From the NCBI GenBank assembly GCA_013400155.1, contig VXBM01001624.1:62001-126000 (forward strand): a stretch of DNA of 64,000 nt. Reading direction: 5' to 3'. Below, one piece after another: positions 13,276-24,620 of the stretch. The notes beneath the pieces were generated by a model. It was not told the DNA's origin. It did no database searches and saw only the letters and a program-made list of their open reading frames with translations. How positions within the stretch are numbered: position 1 is the first letter of the stretch; every line of letters begins with the position of its first letter. The stretch is from Helopsaltes ochotensis. Taxonomy: Eukaryota > Chordata > Aves > Passeriformes > Locustellidae. The translations under genes were made by a program, and so were the position numbers.

Positions 13276-13866
13276 TGTCCTGGTGTCGGCTCATAGAGCT
13301 CATTTTCCTCCCAGTAGCCAGTACTGAGCCGTGTTTTGGAGCTGGGTTGGGAATAACGTTGATAACACCCCGATGTTTTGGCTGTTGCTAAGTAGTGCTT
13401 GCCCTGAGTCAAGGACTTTGCAGTGTCTCATGCTCTGCCAGCGAGGAGAGGCACCAGGAGCTGGGAGGGACCGTGGCCAGGGCAGCTGATCCGAGCTGGC
13501 CAAAGGGATATTCCTTGCCACGGAACGTCATGGCCAGTATATAAACTGGGGGGAGCTGGCTGGGAAGTGCCCATGGCTGCTCGGGGACAGGCTGAGCATC
13601 TGTCAGCACTGGGTGAGCAATTGCATTGTGCAACGCTGGTCTCTCTTGAGGTTTATTGCTTTGTCTCTTAACTTTTCATTACAAAAATATTATTATCGTT
13701 ACTACTACTACTATTATACTTTGTTTCAGTTATTAAACTGCTCTTGTCTTGATCAATGTATTTTACCTTTTTTTCCAGTTGTCCTCCCCATCCCACCAGG
13801 GGCAGGGAGGGAGGCAGCGAGCAGCTCTGTGGTACCTGGTTGTCATCTGGAATTAAACCAGGGACC
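13276..13866 (+). mobile_element. Solo LTR, passerine-type endogenous retrovirus family D
   Basis: The whole segment follows the layout of a very common songbird LTR. It starts TGTCCTGGTGTCGGCTCATA, has GATAACACCCCGATGTTTTG, then GGGATATTCC, a TATA box (TATATAAA, 13538-13545), an ATTAAA polyadenylation signal (13732-13737), and a tail with CCCATCCCACCAGGGG and a terminal GAATTAAACC. A TTA/CTA-rich stretch at 13689-13719 lies between TATA and ATTAAA. No internal retroviral genes flank it. The flanks CCAGG and CCATG could be a decayed 5-bp target duplication, but the right end is uncertain by a few bases. Confidence 0.8.
13538..13545 (+). promoter_or_regulatory. TATA box of the family D LTR
   Basis: TATATAAA sits about 190 bases before the ATTAAA signal, the expected U3/R layout. 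Whether it is active is unknown. Confidence 0.5.
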
Positions 13867-14640
13867 ATGTAAGCCATACTAAATGGGTTTCAGGAACCCT
13901 CTCCATGGGTTGGGCTGTTCTGCTTTCCTCCAGAGAAATGGTCTGCTGTGCTTTTTACCCACCCTGCTGTCCTCCTTTTGCTCCTCTGGGTTCTGGCAGC
14001 TTTCTGTCCTTGACATGCTGCCTCCTCCTTAGCCTGGGTGTCTCAACACCACGTTTCCTAAAACGCTGCTGAGCGGCATTTGAGTCCCAGGCTGGCAGCT
14101 GTGCTCCTGCCAAGACCTTTATTTGTGTTCTTGATCCCATTCAGATGTAACAGGACATAAGCGTGGGACCAAAATGGGAGAATTTATTTTACTTGTGGTC
14201 AGGAGCTGTTTGTGCTGTGTTTGTTTCTGCTGTACTTCTGGTGGCTTGAGAAGTCGTTGTGATTATTGCACACGAGGATAGATTCTATCTCGGTCTAACT
14301 TCCAAGTTAGTCTTGTTCTGATCAGATGACCTCCAGAGTTCACTCCTGACCTAAATTATTCTGCAATTTATCCTGCTCTTTAAACATGGTACAGATAAGG
14401 GGCAGATGGTGCTGTAAAAGGACTGGTGAGCACAGCTCGGAATTCGGAAACAAAAGGTGATTCATGGGCTAAAAAAACAAGAGAGGAGTCAAGTGTGTAT
14501 CTCTCTTTTGCAACTCAACATATTTGCATAGGCTGGTATTCAAATATTGGCTGGTCTTGATAACCCACTATCTAATTGATAGATCACAGAAATAAAGGTC
14601 TGGCATATATTTGTTTTGTGAATGTTGATTAAAATTCTTA

Positions 14641-14670
14641 GCCTTAACTCTCCTTAAAGGAGAGTTAGGC
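14641..14670. repeat. Short inverted repeat (hairpin-capable)
   Basis: The arm at 14657-14670 (AAGGAGAGTTAGGC) is the reverse complement of 14641-14655 apart from one extra T in the left arm. The spacer is a single A. It is small and may be chance. Confidence 0.7.
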
Positions 14671-17600
14671 ATGAAATATTTACTACTAAAGCTACACAAG
14701 TGGCAGGGGAATCAGCTTATAAAAGAGGGATTAACTTGTAGATTTTTTTCCACCTCTGGTGTGTTATTAACACACTTTTATTCATTTATACCCATTTGAA
14801 AACAGCTCAGTAGCAGCAGGGTGATCCCAGTTGTTCACCAAAATAAAACTTTCTGCAACAATAGGTTTTATTAGTGATGCAATGGTATATATATTAATTT
14901 GGAGATGACTTGTTGCATCACTGAATCATCGAACTTTCATTCCTCATATAACTAAGCATTTGTTTAGCTACTGCAAGCATTCACACAAGTAGAAACACCA
15001 TTGCTCAGCTATGATGATATGTGCCCTCCCAAAATTGGTGATTTGTGCTCCAATGCACTTTAACTCCCTGTGCATAGTGTAGCATTTTTTCCCTTGAATT
15101 AGAAGAAGAATCATGCTTTTGGAACAATAAATGGTCTTAAATGGTACCAATACCTTCTTGAAAGTCAGATCAGCACAGGAATTAGTGCTTGTTTTATATA
15201 TTGTCATTTTCAATCTCAGTTACCTGAAGCTGCCTTTATTTTCAGAGGGCAGGCACTGAAAATTTTGCTCTTTTGGCTTGTCGATTAATAACTGTACTTC
15301 AAAGTTACAGCCTCCCAAACCACCTGGGGTTGTTTTGGTTTTTTATTTTTTTTTCTTTTTTCAGGATCCACTTTGCAAGTTATCCCAGCCACCATCAGCC
15401 TTGGGAGTTTGTGGGAGTGCTGGCCCCATGCCACGCCTCCTGTGTGCATGAGAGGTCCCTTTAGGGCCATGATGGTTGCTGCAATAAGGATGCAAGTGTG
15501 GAGCTGACTTGGGGTGACATCTCATCCAAGCTGTAGAGTGTAACCATCCTTGTTTTGGTTCTTTGGTCGCTGGGTTGCACTGACCACCTGTGGCCAAGAT
15601 CCCTCCCAGTTCTGGGCATTGTTCTGTTGGTCTGAAAGCTGCTGCCAGCCCATTTTGCTGTGCCTGCTCCCAGGTGTGTTATTTCTGAAACCCTTGTGTT
15701 TGCTTGGTTCACGGGTTGTGTGCTCTTCCCGTTCTCCCCTGCCTCTTGAGCAGATATCTTTACCCTCTGCCATGTTCTTCACTCGTAAAGTCTGTCCCAT
15801 AGTGTTATTCAAGGGTGGAAATCTCTTCTTACTGTATAGCTCTTATTGAGTGCTGGTGATTGCGTTACAAAAATAGAAACCGGTGATTTATGTTTGTTCT
15901 TGGTAATACATGACCTTGGGACCTGGTCTCTTAGGACCTGTAAACTGTAAATAATTAAGCTTTACCTCCGTGGAACCCTCACTCAACTGGCTGGTTTTAG
16001 CTCTAGTTTTACAACTGTTGAATTTTAATTTTCTTTCCCAGGCACTGTAGCGTGGTCAAAAAACCCCCAAAAGTGAAAAGCTATGCACATCTTTTTTTTA
16101 TGTGCATGAGATGATAAATGCTGGGCCGTCAAAAAACCAAAAGCTGATGTAACTGCAGAGCAGCCATGTGTTAATTCCAACTTGGCCTAGCAATTCCAGA
16201 CTGGAGCAGGCTTTCAAGCTCATTGATTCCCTGTTTATCTTTCAAGTTTATCCAACTATGAGCTTTGGGCATCTGACTTTTGTTCTTGACTGACCTGATA
16301 TTGGCAATTGGGCTTTTTTTTACTTCATATCCAAATAAAAGGGAGTGTGAAGGAAACAGGGAAGGATGCAATTTTTCAATATTAGCCAATGAAGAGGGTG
16401 ATTGTAAATTTCTGAAAAGATGAAATGCCATTTCTAATTTTTTTTTTTTTTTTTTTTTTAAGTCTGGGCAATTCAAAAAGTGCCAGTCTTCTCTCATGGT
16501 TAAGGTTTTTTAGCCAGGAAAGGCTAATTTATATCCTGGATATTCTGAGTAGACTGATGTGTGAACAGCAATGCTCAAATTAAAGTGTGAGGTTTAGTCC
16601 TGCAAGCATATTGTGGTGAAATAAATTATTGAATGAGGCATTTGGAAGTGAGCGTTAGAGATGACAGAAATATCCAACTGAGTGCACTACTGCACACCCA
16701 AATATTACTTTTTCTTCTGAGAATCATCTAGGTGCATGGGAGAACCTTGATTTTCGGGCGGTAGGATTTTTCAAAATCAGTATTTAAGAGAGACTAAATG
16801 GAAACTGGGCAACCGGCTGCTCTGTGGTTCCTTCAACCCCTCCCCCTGCAAATCTCTGAAACAAAGGAAAAAAAATGGAAAACTGTAGCTTGGAGGGAGA
16901 CTGTTCTGCATCTCATGATGCTCTTTTAGGGGGTTCTTTCCCTTCTAATCCATGCTGTCAGCTTATCTCAGGGTTGTCTTGTACTAATTATCTGTGCTGA
17001 GTAACTTCTCAGTGTCCAGGCAGTTCCCTACTCACTGTTGTGACTTTATCGCTTCCACCCTTCTTCCAAATAGTTCTTAAAAGTCGTTGCCATCTTCTGA
17101 CAGGGTTCTGTTACTCCTGCAAATCCCACGGACTTCTTTTTCTGCTTTTGTAATTTGATTTTAAATGCAGACCTGTTGATCCAAGTACTGCTGGTATTAG
17201 CAATAGCTTTTCAAGTGTCTGTTTTCTGTGTGCAACAAGATGGAGATAAGAATTCATCAGGGATTTTAAAAAAAAGTGCAAGTGAAAAATAAAGTAGAAG
17301 CAAGGTTTTCTTCCCGTCCTTATTCGTGTGTTTGTGAGAGAACAGCACAGCTGACTCAAACTCTGTGGGATGTGGACAGTAGGCAAAGTGTATTGTGGAG
17401 ATACAGTTCCCTCTGGATAACTCAAAAATACACAAAGAAAATCATTATGCTGCTCACAATTTCCTTTGTTACTCTTGTGGCTTGAAATAGGTATCCCAGA
17501 CCTATCCTCAAGTTTTGTGCAGCCTTTTTTTTTCTTCCATAAATCTTGGAGCTGTTGGATGCTTCCTCCCTCCTCTGCTGTAGTTTACTCCTGGGGAGGA

Positions 17601-19043
17601 GGGGATGTCCAAATGCCATTTCTGAGTAACAAACCCTCTCATGGTCAGGCCAACAGCGTGAGTCAGGAGTTGAGAGAGTTCTTCCACTCCTTGCCTCCAC
17701 TCAGGGAGGTTTGGAAATCTCTGGAAAAGCATTTGTGGTCAGTTTGGCATTATTTTTTATACTGCATGTGGCTAGTCTTCTGCACACTGTGTGTTATCAT
17801 CTTGGATAATATCCCCCTGGAGTACACTAAAACATGAGAAGGAGAGGAACCAACTGAATTCTTTATAGATAAGAGCAACCTACTCTTAGGGAAATGCAAA
17901 TTGCATCACGTCACAGTTCACATATTTCCATTTGAGGTGCAATCCAAGAGGACATCATCTCCATCGTTAGGGAAGTTTTACTAATTTATGCACCCAGGAC
18001 AATTTGCAGTGGTTAAAGTCTTGTTTGTTAACCATTGAAAGCAAGTGCCACCTGCTGCAGCTCCTTGTGTTCAGACTTCATTGCTGGGAACGAGGGTGCT
18101 GTACAATGCACGCCCCAAATTTTGAAAGAGAACAATCTCTGCCACTGGTTTCATGCTACCTGAGCTCCTTGTCCTTCTTGTCACCTGCCAGAGCTGTCTG
18201 GTCACTGTGCTGGGGCTGCAGTGCCTTTTCTGCTCATGATTGAAAGGAAGGGAGATGTTTAGCATCTCCTGAGCTTCCAGACTGCACCAAGCCTGAGCAG
18301 GAGAGGGAGGCCACGCTGGTGCAGGAGTGAAGGTTGCTGGTGGTGAAGGCTGGGAAAGCAGTGCCTGTGCTTCTGGCATGAGAAACCACCCAGTGCCAGG
18401 CAGGGGGAAGCCCTGAGCACAGTGAGGAGTAGCCATCTGCTAAGGAATGCTGAAATTTGGCAGGGGTGGACTGCACAGGAGCCCCTGGTGCTCTCCAATC
18501 GATCTGGGCAGCAGGAAAAAAAATGTCAGGGCATCTGTCGGGATTTCCCTGCTTGCAGAGTAATGGATCCCCTCCCTCACAGAAATCTGTGGTTTTCTGA
18601 TGTGATTCAAGCAGAAGCATTCAAATAATCTGGGAACTTTTTAGAAAAAGAGCTGTACATGCCCTTCACTGGGGAAAGAGTCAATGAGGAAGACGGGGGC
18701 AACAGGGCTTGACCTTTCAGAAACAATAACGTTTTTGAGACTGCTGACCACAAGTGCCCTTTTTGGAACCTAAAGCTGTGTGAGTTTTCTCCCCATCCCG
18801 AGAGAATAAGCTCCGAGTACATTCCAACTAAGCACGGGTTTTGGCAAGTCTCAAAACCGTCAGCTGAAAGCTGCCCTTGGTTTAGCTTGGGTGTGAGGAT
18901 CCAGGTGTGAGGGCCCCTCACAAAGTTCCAGAGAAACTCCTGGGCGACAGAATTGCTGTGCAAGCGTGACAGGAGAGGAAGTGCAGTGTTGTGCTCTCAG
19001 CACTGCATTTCTACTGGCTGAAGAAATCCTGTGTCTCATCTGC

Positions 19044-19081
19044 TGGTTGGTTGGTTGGTTGGTGGGTTGGTTGGTTGGTTG
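19044..19081 (+). repeat. (TTGG)n microsatellite
   Basis: About nine TTGG units with one interruption (GGTGGG). Confidence 0.9.
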
Positions 19082-19749
19082 TTAAGATTTTCGAGAGGCA
19101 GTGCTCCAGCAGGAGAACTGGAAAGCTTCTGTTTAGGAGGGTGGTCTTGCAGCAGGAGAAGGGCTGAACCCAGCTGCTTTCTCACTTTCTAATTTCTGTA
19201 AATCTTGACCCACCAGTGTGATTAGAGCTGTGATGTTATTTTGTGTTTTGTTCAGAGCTAACAGATGGGAATGTCTCCCGTTAACATCACCTGAGAGCCT
19301 GGCAGTAGCTGAGATGTTCCTGTGCTTTAAAGAACTGAGTCACAAAGCTGAATAATGGCAAAGGAAGCAAAATTTTTTTTTGGATGTGTAGCTTGTCTAA
19401 GTGTCACCTTCAGTGCTCTGGGCTGCAGCTGTGCTGTTTTCCCTTCAACAGAGGGTATGAAGGTGGCTTGGCCAGCCTGAGTAGATATTAATTGTGCAGA
19501 TGCCTTTGGGGAGAAGTATTGACCTTGTGCACGGGCAGGGAATGATTTGGTGACCGCTCTGTCCCCAGCACACAATGCCGCGTCCCAGTTTGTGGCTTGG
19601 CTCCCACCAGCCCTCCTGTGTGGCTGGTGGGGAAACAGCCACGGCATCCCTGGAGTGGGTGTCGTGGGGTTGTTCCTGGAGGCGATGCCTTCAGCTTTAG
19701 CTTCCATATTTTCCAGATTCTGTACTGCCTTAGTGTGTGACTCTGAACT

Positions 19750-20150
19750 TCATTTCAAGTGTTGACAAGTTCTCTTCACAGTTCAGTCAGACCAAACCAT
19801 CCTTTTCCAGCCCCAGGACCAAGGACTCCATTGCAGCTTCAGGCCCAAAAATTATAAACAAAGGCGAATTGAGGAGAGCAACCTGGGAGAATGGGACTTC
19901 ATAACCTGCAGCTGGAATTGGACAAATAACCCCAAAATAGAAATGGACCAAAAACTTATAAAAGTGGGAAAACTCATGACCGGGTGTCCACCTTGTGTCC
20001 ATGTTGGGTGTAACCTTGGCCGGGCTCTTGCACTGCCCGAGGTCCATCCTTTGAAGGTTTTTAGTAAATACCTCCTTTATTTTTTTATCTCTGTCAAGCC
20101 TCTGTTCCAGGTAGCCTCTCTAGGCATCAGAGGAGGTGGCTCAGTGTGAC
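19750..20150 (+). mobile_element. LTR of an endogenous retrovirus-like element, family B, copy 2
   Basis: Homologous to the reverse complement of 8530-9162. It shares CAGCTGGAATTGGACAA, a TATA-like ACTTATAAAAG (TTATAAAA at 19956-19963), GTGTCCACCTTGTGTCC and a polyadenylation-like AGTAAATACCTCC with a TTTATT tract after it. It ends near GGCTCAGTGTGAC. Copy 1 and copy 2 lie in opposite orientations about 11 kb apart. No internal viral genes are seen. Confidence 0.7.
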
Positions 20151-23100
20151 CCAGAGCCAGGCCCACCCATGTGGGTGTTCTGGGGACTCTTAAACTCTTC
20201 ATGGATGGAGAAGGGTGGGACATCTGGCAACCTTCCTGCTGTCCCATTGAAATGCCTTATCTTTGAGCCGGGTCTTATTTGGGCCATAACCTCAACTGCT
20301 GCAAGTTGCAGCTTGCTCCCCCTCCCTGGATTTCACACTGGTACCTACAAAGAAGTTGAGATTTCTACATCAACGTTTTTGCATCCATGGAAAGGCAGAA
20401 AGAGGTCATAGCCAATTAGAGCAGTAATTGCTTCTGCCATTTCACCTAAACCTGTCTGTGAATGAGATTTTAGAAAGCTTAATGCAATAGCTGGGAAAAG
20501 TAAATTGCCACCAAAAAATAAATAGAATCCTACCTCTAATTTTTTTCAGTGTCTCTGTGGGGAAAGGCAATATTTATAATTGTCAGTGTTAATTTTCTCA
20601 GTGATCATCCAACCCAATCAGACAGGAGATGAAGGACAGTCGTAGGGTGGATGGCAAGCTGAGTCCCCATCTTAAAGACTTTGGAAAATGTCAGGAACTA
20701 TTTTTGAGTCTACACTTGAATTATTCTTTCTTGAATAACTTTTTTTTTTTTTTCTCCCAGAGAGTCTGCTGTAGATGTGCATGAAAAAAAAAGGAAAAGG
20801 AGGAGAAAAGCATAAGGCTGCATTAAACAATATGAGGAAAGAGTAGAGGTTATGCAAAGTTCAAGAAGCAAAGGGATATGGTTTAGAAAAACAGTGAGAT
20901 AATGAAAGATAATATATAGATGAAGTAACTGCAATATTGTTCCCCCTGAAACTTGCCTCGTGGGCTCCCGAGGGAAAAGAGAAGTTGACATCTGCTTACT
21001 TTGGATTGCCTAGCTGGAAAAACATATGAGATGATAGGCATGAGAGGACATCCTCGTGGGCCCATTGCAGTGCTGGTATGAGGGATAAGTGCTAGAAGGA
21101 CAGCAGGAAGCAGCAAGCCAACTATTCTTGATCAAACAAGACAGAGGAGCAGGATATTTTTACGAGCCTGGTTGAACACTGATTGGATGCAGGTTGTTAC
21201 CTTTTATTCTTTTCCGAAAATTAAGAATCTGGTGTATTTGTTGGGGTGTGTTGTGGCTAGAAACAGTGTCGGTTGAGTTTACACTGCAACGCAGGTTTAG
21301 ATTATTTATTGAGAAGAACTTTTCCAGAATGAGGTTGATGAGCCCCTGGGTTTCCCCAGGCTTGGTTGAGAGCCTCCTTTATTAGAGGCCCAACGAAGAG
21401 ATTGGGAAGTAATACTTTTTTGGGAATTACCTTGGCACAGTTGCTCCTGCCTTAAGGTTGTGAGACGACTTCCTTCCTTTTCAGCCCCGTTTCTGTAATT
21501 GTTTTGGAAACTGTTTCAAAAAACACTGAGTTTTAGGGAAGCACATATGAACAGGCAATTGCCTTGTTCTGAATAACTTCCCAATAATTTGGTCCAAGCT
21601 CTTTTTTACCCTGGGTCTGTCACAGGCATTCCTTAGTTCAGCAGCAAGTTTCTTGATCATATTGCCTCATGAAAGCATAGAAATATAAGTATTTATGTCA
21701 GTGTGCTCCTTAATTCTTTATATGTTTTTGGTCTAAAATGTGAATATACTTGAACCTCTTTTATCATTTTTAAATAGCATGGAGTTCATAACAGCACATG
21801 CTTAACATTTGAAACGTTGTACCAAGATATCTGAAAGTTCTTTTTCGTACAAAGGCTTCTTTAAAATCTTTGGATTTATTCTTTAGTCTTATTTTTTTCT
21901 TTCAGCCTCTTCTCACAGTAACATAAAGGCAAATGTAATGGAAACAAGCACTAAGTTCTGGGAATGGGAAATAGAAAAAGGATAAGTAGAGAAAGAAAAG
22001 TTCTGCTTTTCATAGGACTTCAGAAGTCTTTGGGAGCTTGCTAGAAATGCTGGCTCTAGTCCAATGTGCTTTTATTGGCATACATGAACAAATTACCCAG
22101 GGCACAGCTATTTTTCTTACTGTAGTAAAAACAGGGACTCTGAATAGAGGCTTTGTGTAGGAAAAATATTTTTCCTTTGAAACTGGCTACGAGTTTAAAG
22201 TTTATCTAGTGTGCCTTCTGGAAAAGGGAAAAATACACTTTCCAATGTCACAGAATAGAAAATGTATTCTAATTTAGGCAGCTCAGAGCTCTATAAACAA
22301 AATTTACCCATTGGTGAGGAGCTGGTACAGTTTTATAATAAACAGCATCATTTCTTAGTTGCCTAAAATGTGGGAAGAAGCTCTGGTTATATTGTTTGTA
22401 GCTGTGTCCCTCAAAAATTTTCTATGGATCCCTCTCTTCTAGCATCTCTTTGCAGGTCTCTGGTGTTTTCTAGCCAAATGGGTGTAGCCAGGAGGATAAG
22501 GGCGGTATGGAAAACAGTTTTTTAAGATAACATTCATTGCTCTGAGGACTGTCTCCACGGGTAATTCCTCTAACTCCAGCTGGAGCTGGAGCTCACTTTG
22601 TGGTCGTGTCATTGCTCTTCAAAAATCTCACAGCATCCTGGAGCAGCAGGGTCTGCAGTGAGGGGCATTTGTGCAGGATCCCCATAAATTGGTGAGTCAG
22701 CTTGAAACATAAAAACCTAATTGTTTAACCTTTCTGAGGTCCGGAGGAGGGTGAGCTGAAGGAAGATTTTAAGATGGGTGCTTCTCAAGTGATGTGTGAG
22801 GTCACAAGAATCACGTCTAGAGCAATTCTTGAAGAGGTTGGAAGTGAACGGTGCAGTCAAATTTCCCCAACCTCATGTCATTCCTCCAGCCAGGAAAGGC
22901 TCAAAAAGCACTACCTCTTATGGCTTTTTAGCTCCTTCCCTTTCTCCTTTCCACCTTCCCACCCACACTTATTTCACACACATTTATTTCTAATGAAAGC
23001 ACCAGCTGAAGGACACTAAATCCATGTTCGGAAAGGTTTTGGAAAATTATCTTCCTTCAAAACCTGTGGGAGCTTTCCAAAAAGTATAACTCCACTGACA

Positions 23101-23640
23101 TTTCCTTGGGGCAAGGTATCTTGGGCTTCTGTCACACACTATCTGATATTCGTTTTAAGAAAATTTCACTTTAGAAATGCCTCAGCAAATGTTTTCTATT
23201 GAATGAATGAGCAAATTGCAATAAAATAACTGTTGTAGCATTTCAGAATCCCTTTCTAGTGACAATTTGTTAAATTTGGCTTGGTAACCATCAATGACAA
23301 ATTCCTGGGGAAAAAATTCTTGTGAAATTCAAACTCATTTGAGGTAATTGCAGCAAAAAACACTTTGTGGTGATTATAATTTATCTTTTATAAAGGTTTC
23401 TAATTTTGTCATCCTTAATCACTGGATGTTTGCTGGAAGCCAAATATGTGATTGTAAAGGCATCAAAATTTTAAAAAGTATGTATACTTTTACTTCTGAA
23501 AGTCAAGCCTGTAAACTTGCCAACCCTGGGGGCGTTCACAGCAAAGAGTTGCTTTTGAAAATGTGAATCTGTGAATTGAGTTGGAAAAGAGTCATATTTA
23601 TGCATTTGATTCAGGTAACTTAAAACAAAACCTCAAAAAT
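20151..23640. other. Noncoding region, part 4
   Basis: No exon, RNA gene or clear repeat is recognised apart from short T-rich runs, for example near 20741-20754. Confidence 0.6.
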
Positions 23641-23741
23641 ATGACATTTGATATATAAATATGCACACACATATGTGTACATATGTACATTCATATATAT
23701 GTGTATATATACACACATATATATTCACATATATATTCACA
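23641..23741 (+). repeat. AT/AC-rich microsatellite beside the assembly gap
   Basis: Alternating purine-pyrimidine sequence with TATATA, ACACAC and two copies of a 12-base unit (CACATATATATT) next to the Ns. It resumes as AAATATATGTG after the gap. Confidence 0.85.
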
Positions 23742-23886
23742 NNNNNNNNNNNNNNNNNNNNNNNNNNNNNNNNNNNNNNNNNNNNNNNNNNNNNNNNNNN
23801 NNNNNNNNNNNNNNNNNNNNNNNNNNNNNNNNNNNNNNNNNNNNNNNNNNNNNNNNNNNNNNNNNNNNNNNNNNNNNNNNNNNNNN
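23742..23886. other. Assembly gap (145 N)
   Basis: A run of 145 N inside a TATA/CACA microsatellite. Open frames that cross it are artefacts. Confidence 0.99.
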
Positions 23887-24069
23887 AAATATATGTGTTC
23901 CTGGAATGGAAACACACATAGAGGAAGGGCTTGGCCCAGATTAATGGATGAGAAAATTGCATCTGTACAGCGAAGCATAAATGATAGCAACGAGAAAACC
24001 AGAGGCACGGAACACCAACAGTGCAAATCTATTTTCTCCCCACAAATTGTTGGGATCTGCTATTGTTCT

Positions 24070-24620
24070 GCCTATTTTCTTCCAGGAAACAATCGCTGCG
24101 TTACATAAGCGCACTGTAAATACTGGGGCAGGGCGTGACTGCAGTCAGCTGTGACCTCAGCCCAGGGAGTTCTTTTACACTCGACTCACTTTGTGCTGAA
24201 TAATCGCAGCTCCCCCGACGTGGAGCGATGGCTTGAGCTCAGATGTTTGCCATAGCGCCCTTTGTTCGCTCCCTGAATTGCAATATATTCCTTCTGCAAA
24301 CAGAAAAAATAAATGCCGCTCAGGTTTTCTGGTGACCCCAGCGAACCTCTCCAGGTGATGCTGGGATGCCAGGTGAGTTATTTTGTGTCTGGGCAGAGCG
24401 CGCTCAAGGTCACGCATCCTCCTGCTCAGACATTTGCCCGTTTGTAACCTCAGGTGAGGGGCAGCTCTCCTTGAAGTTCATTGTTTTAGATTCGTGCTTC
24501 AGAAGGAAAAACCATCAAGGAAATGCTGTATGATACAAAAGCTGTTTGACTTCACTCTTCTGTGCGAGGAAACAAGTCGCACAGCTCTTCTCATGCCTCC
24601 GCTTTATTCTGCCGTGGAGT
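24070..24620. promoter_or_regulatory. CpG-bearing stretch with a nuclear-receptor half-site, candidate regulatory element
   Basis: About 22 CpGs lie in 550 bp, well above the surroundings. TCAAGGTCA at 24404-24412 is a perfect ERR/SF-1-type half-site. Two CAGGTGAG donor-like sites (near 24370 and 24452) could end an untranslated exon. Function is inference. Confidence 0.25.

Larger units (their letters stand above)
13867..19749. other. Noncoding region, part 3
   Basis: No coding exon is recognised. It holds a near-perfect inverted repeat at 14641-14670, a T-rich run near 16438-16459 and a TTGG repeat at 19044-19081. The rest appears to be unique intronic or intergenic sequence. Confidence 0.6.

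Noticed and set aside
23633..24108. Open frames running across the N gap
   Set aside because: They exist only because N was translated as X.
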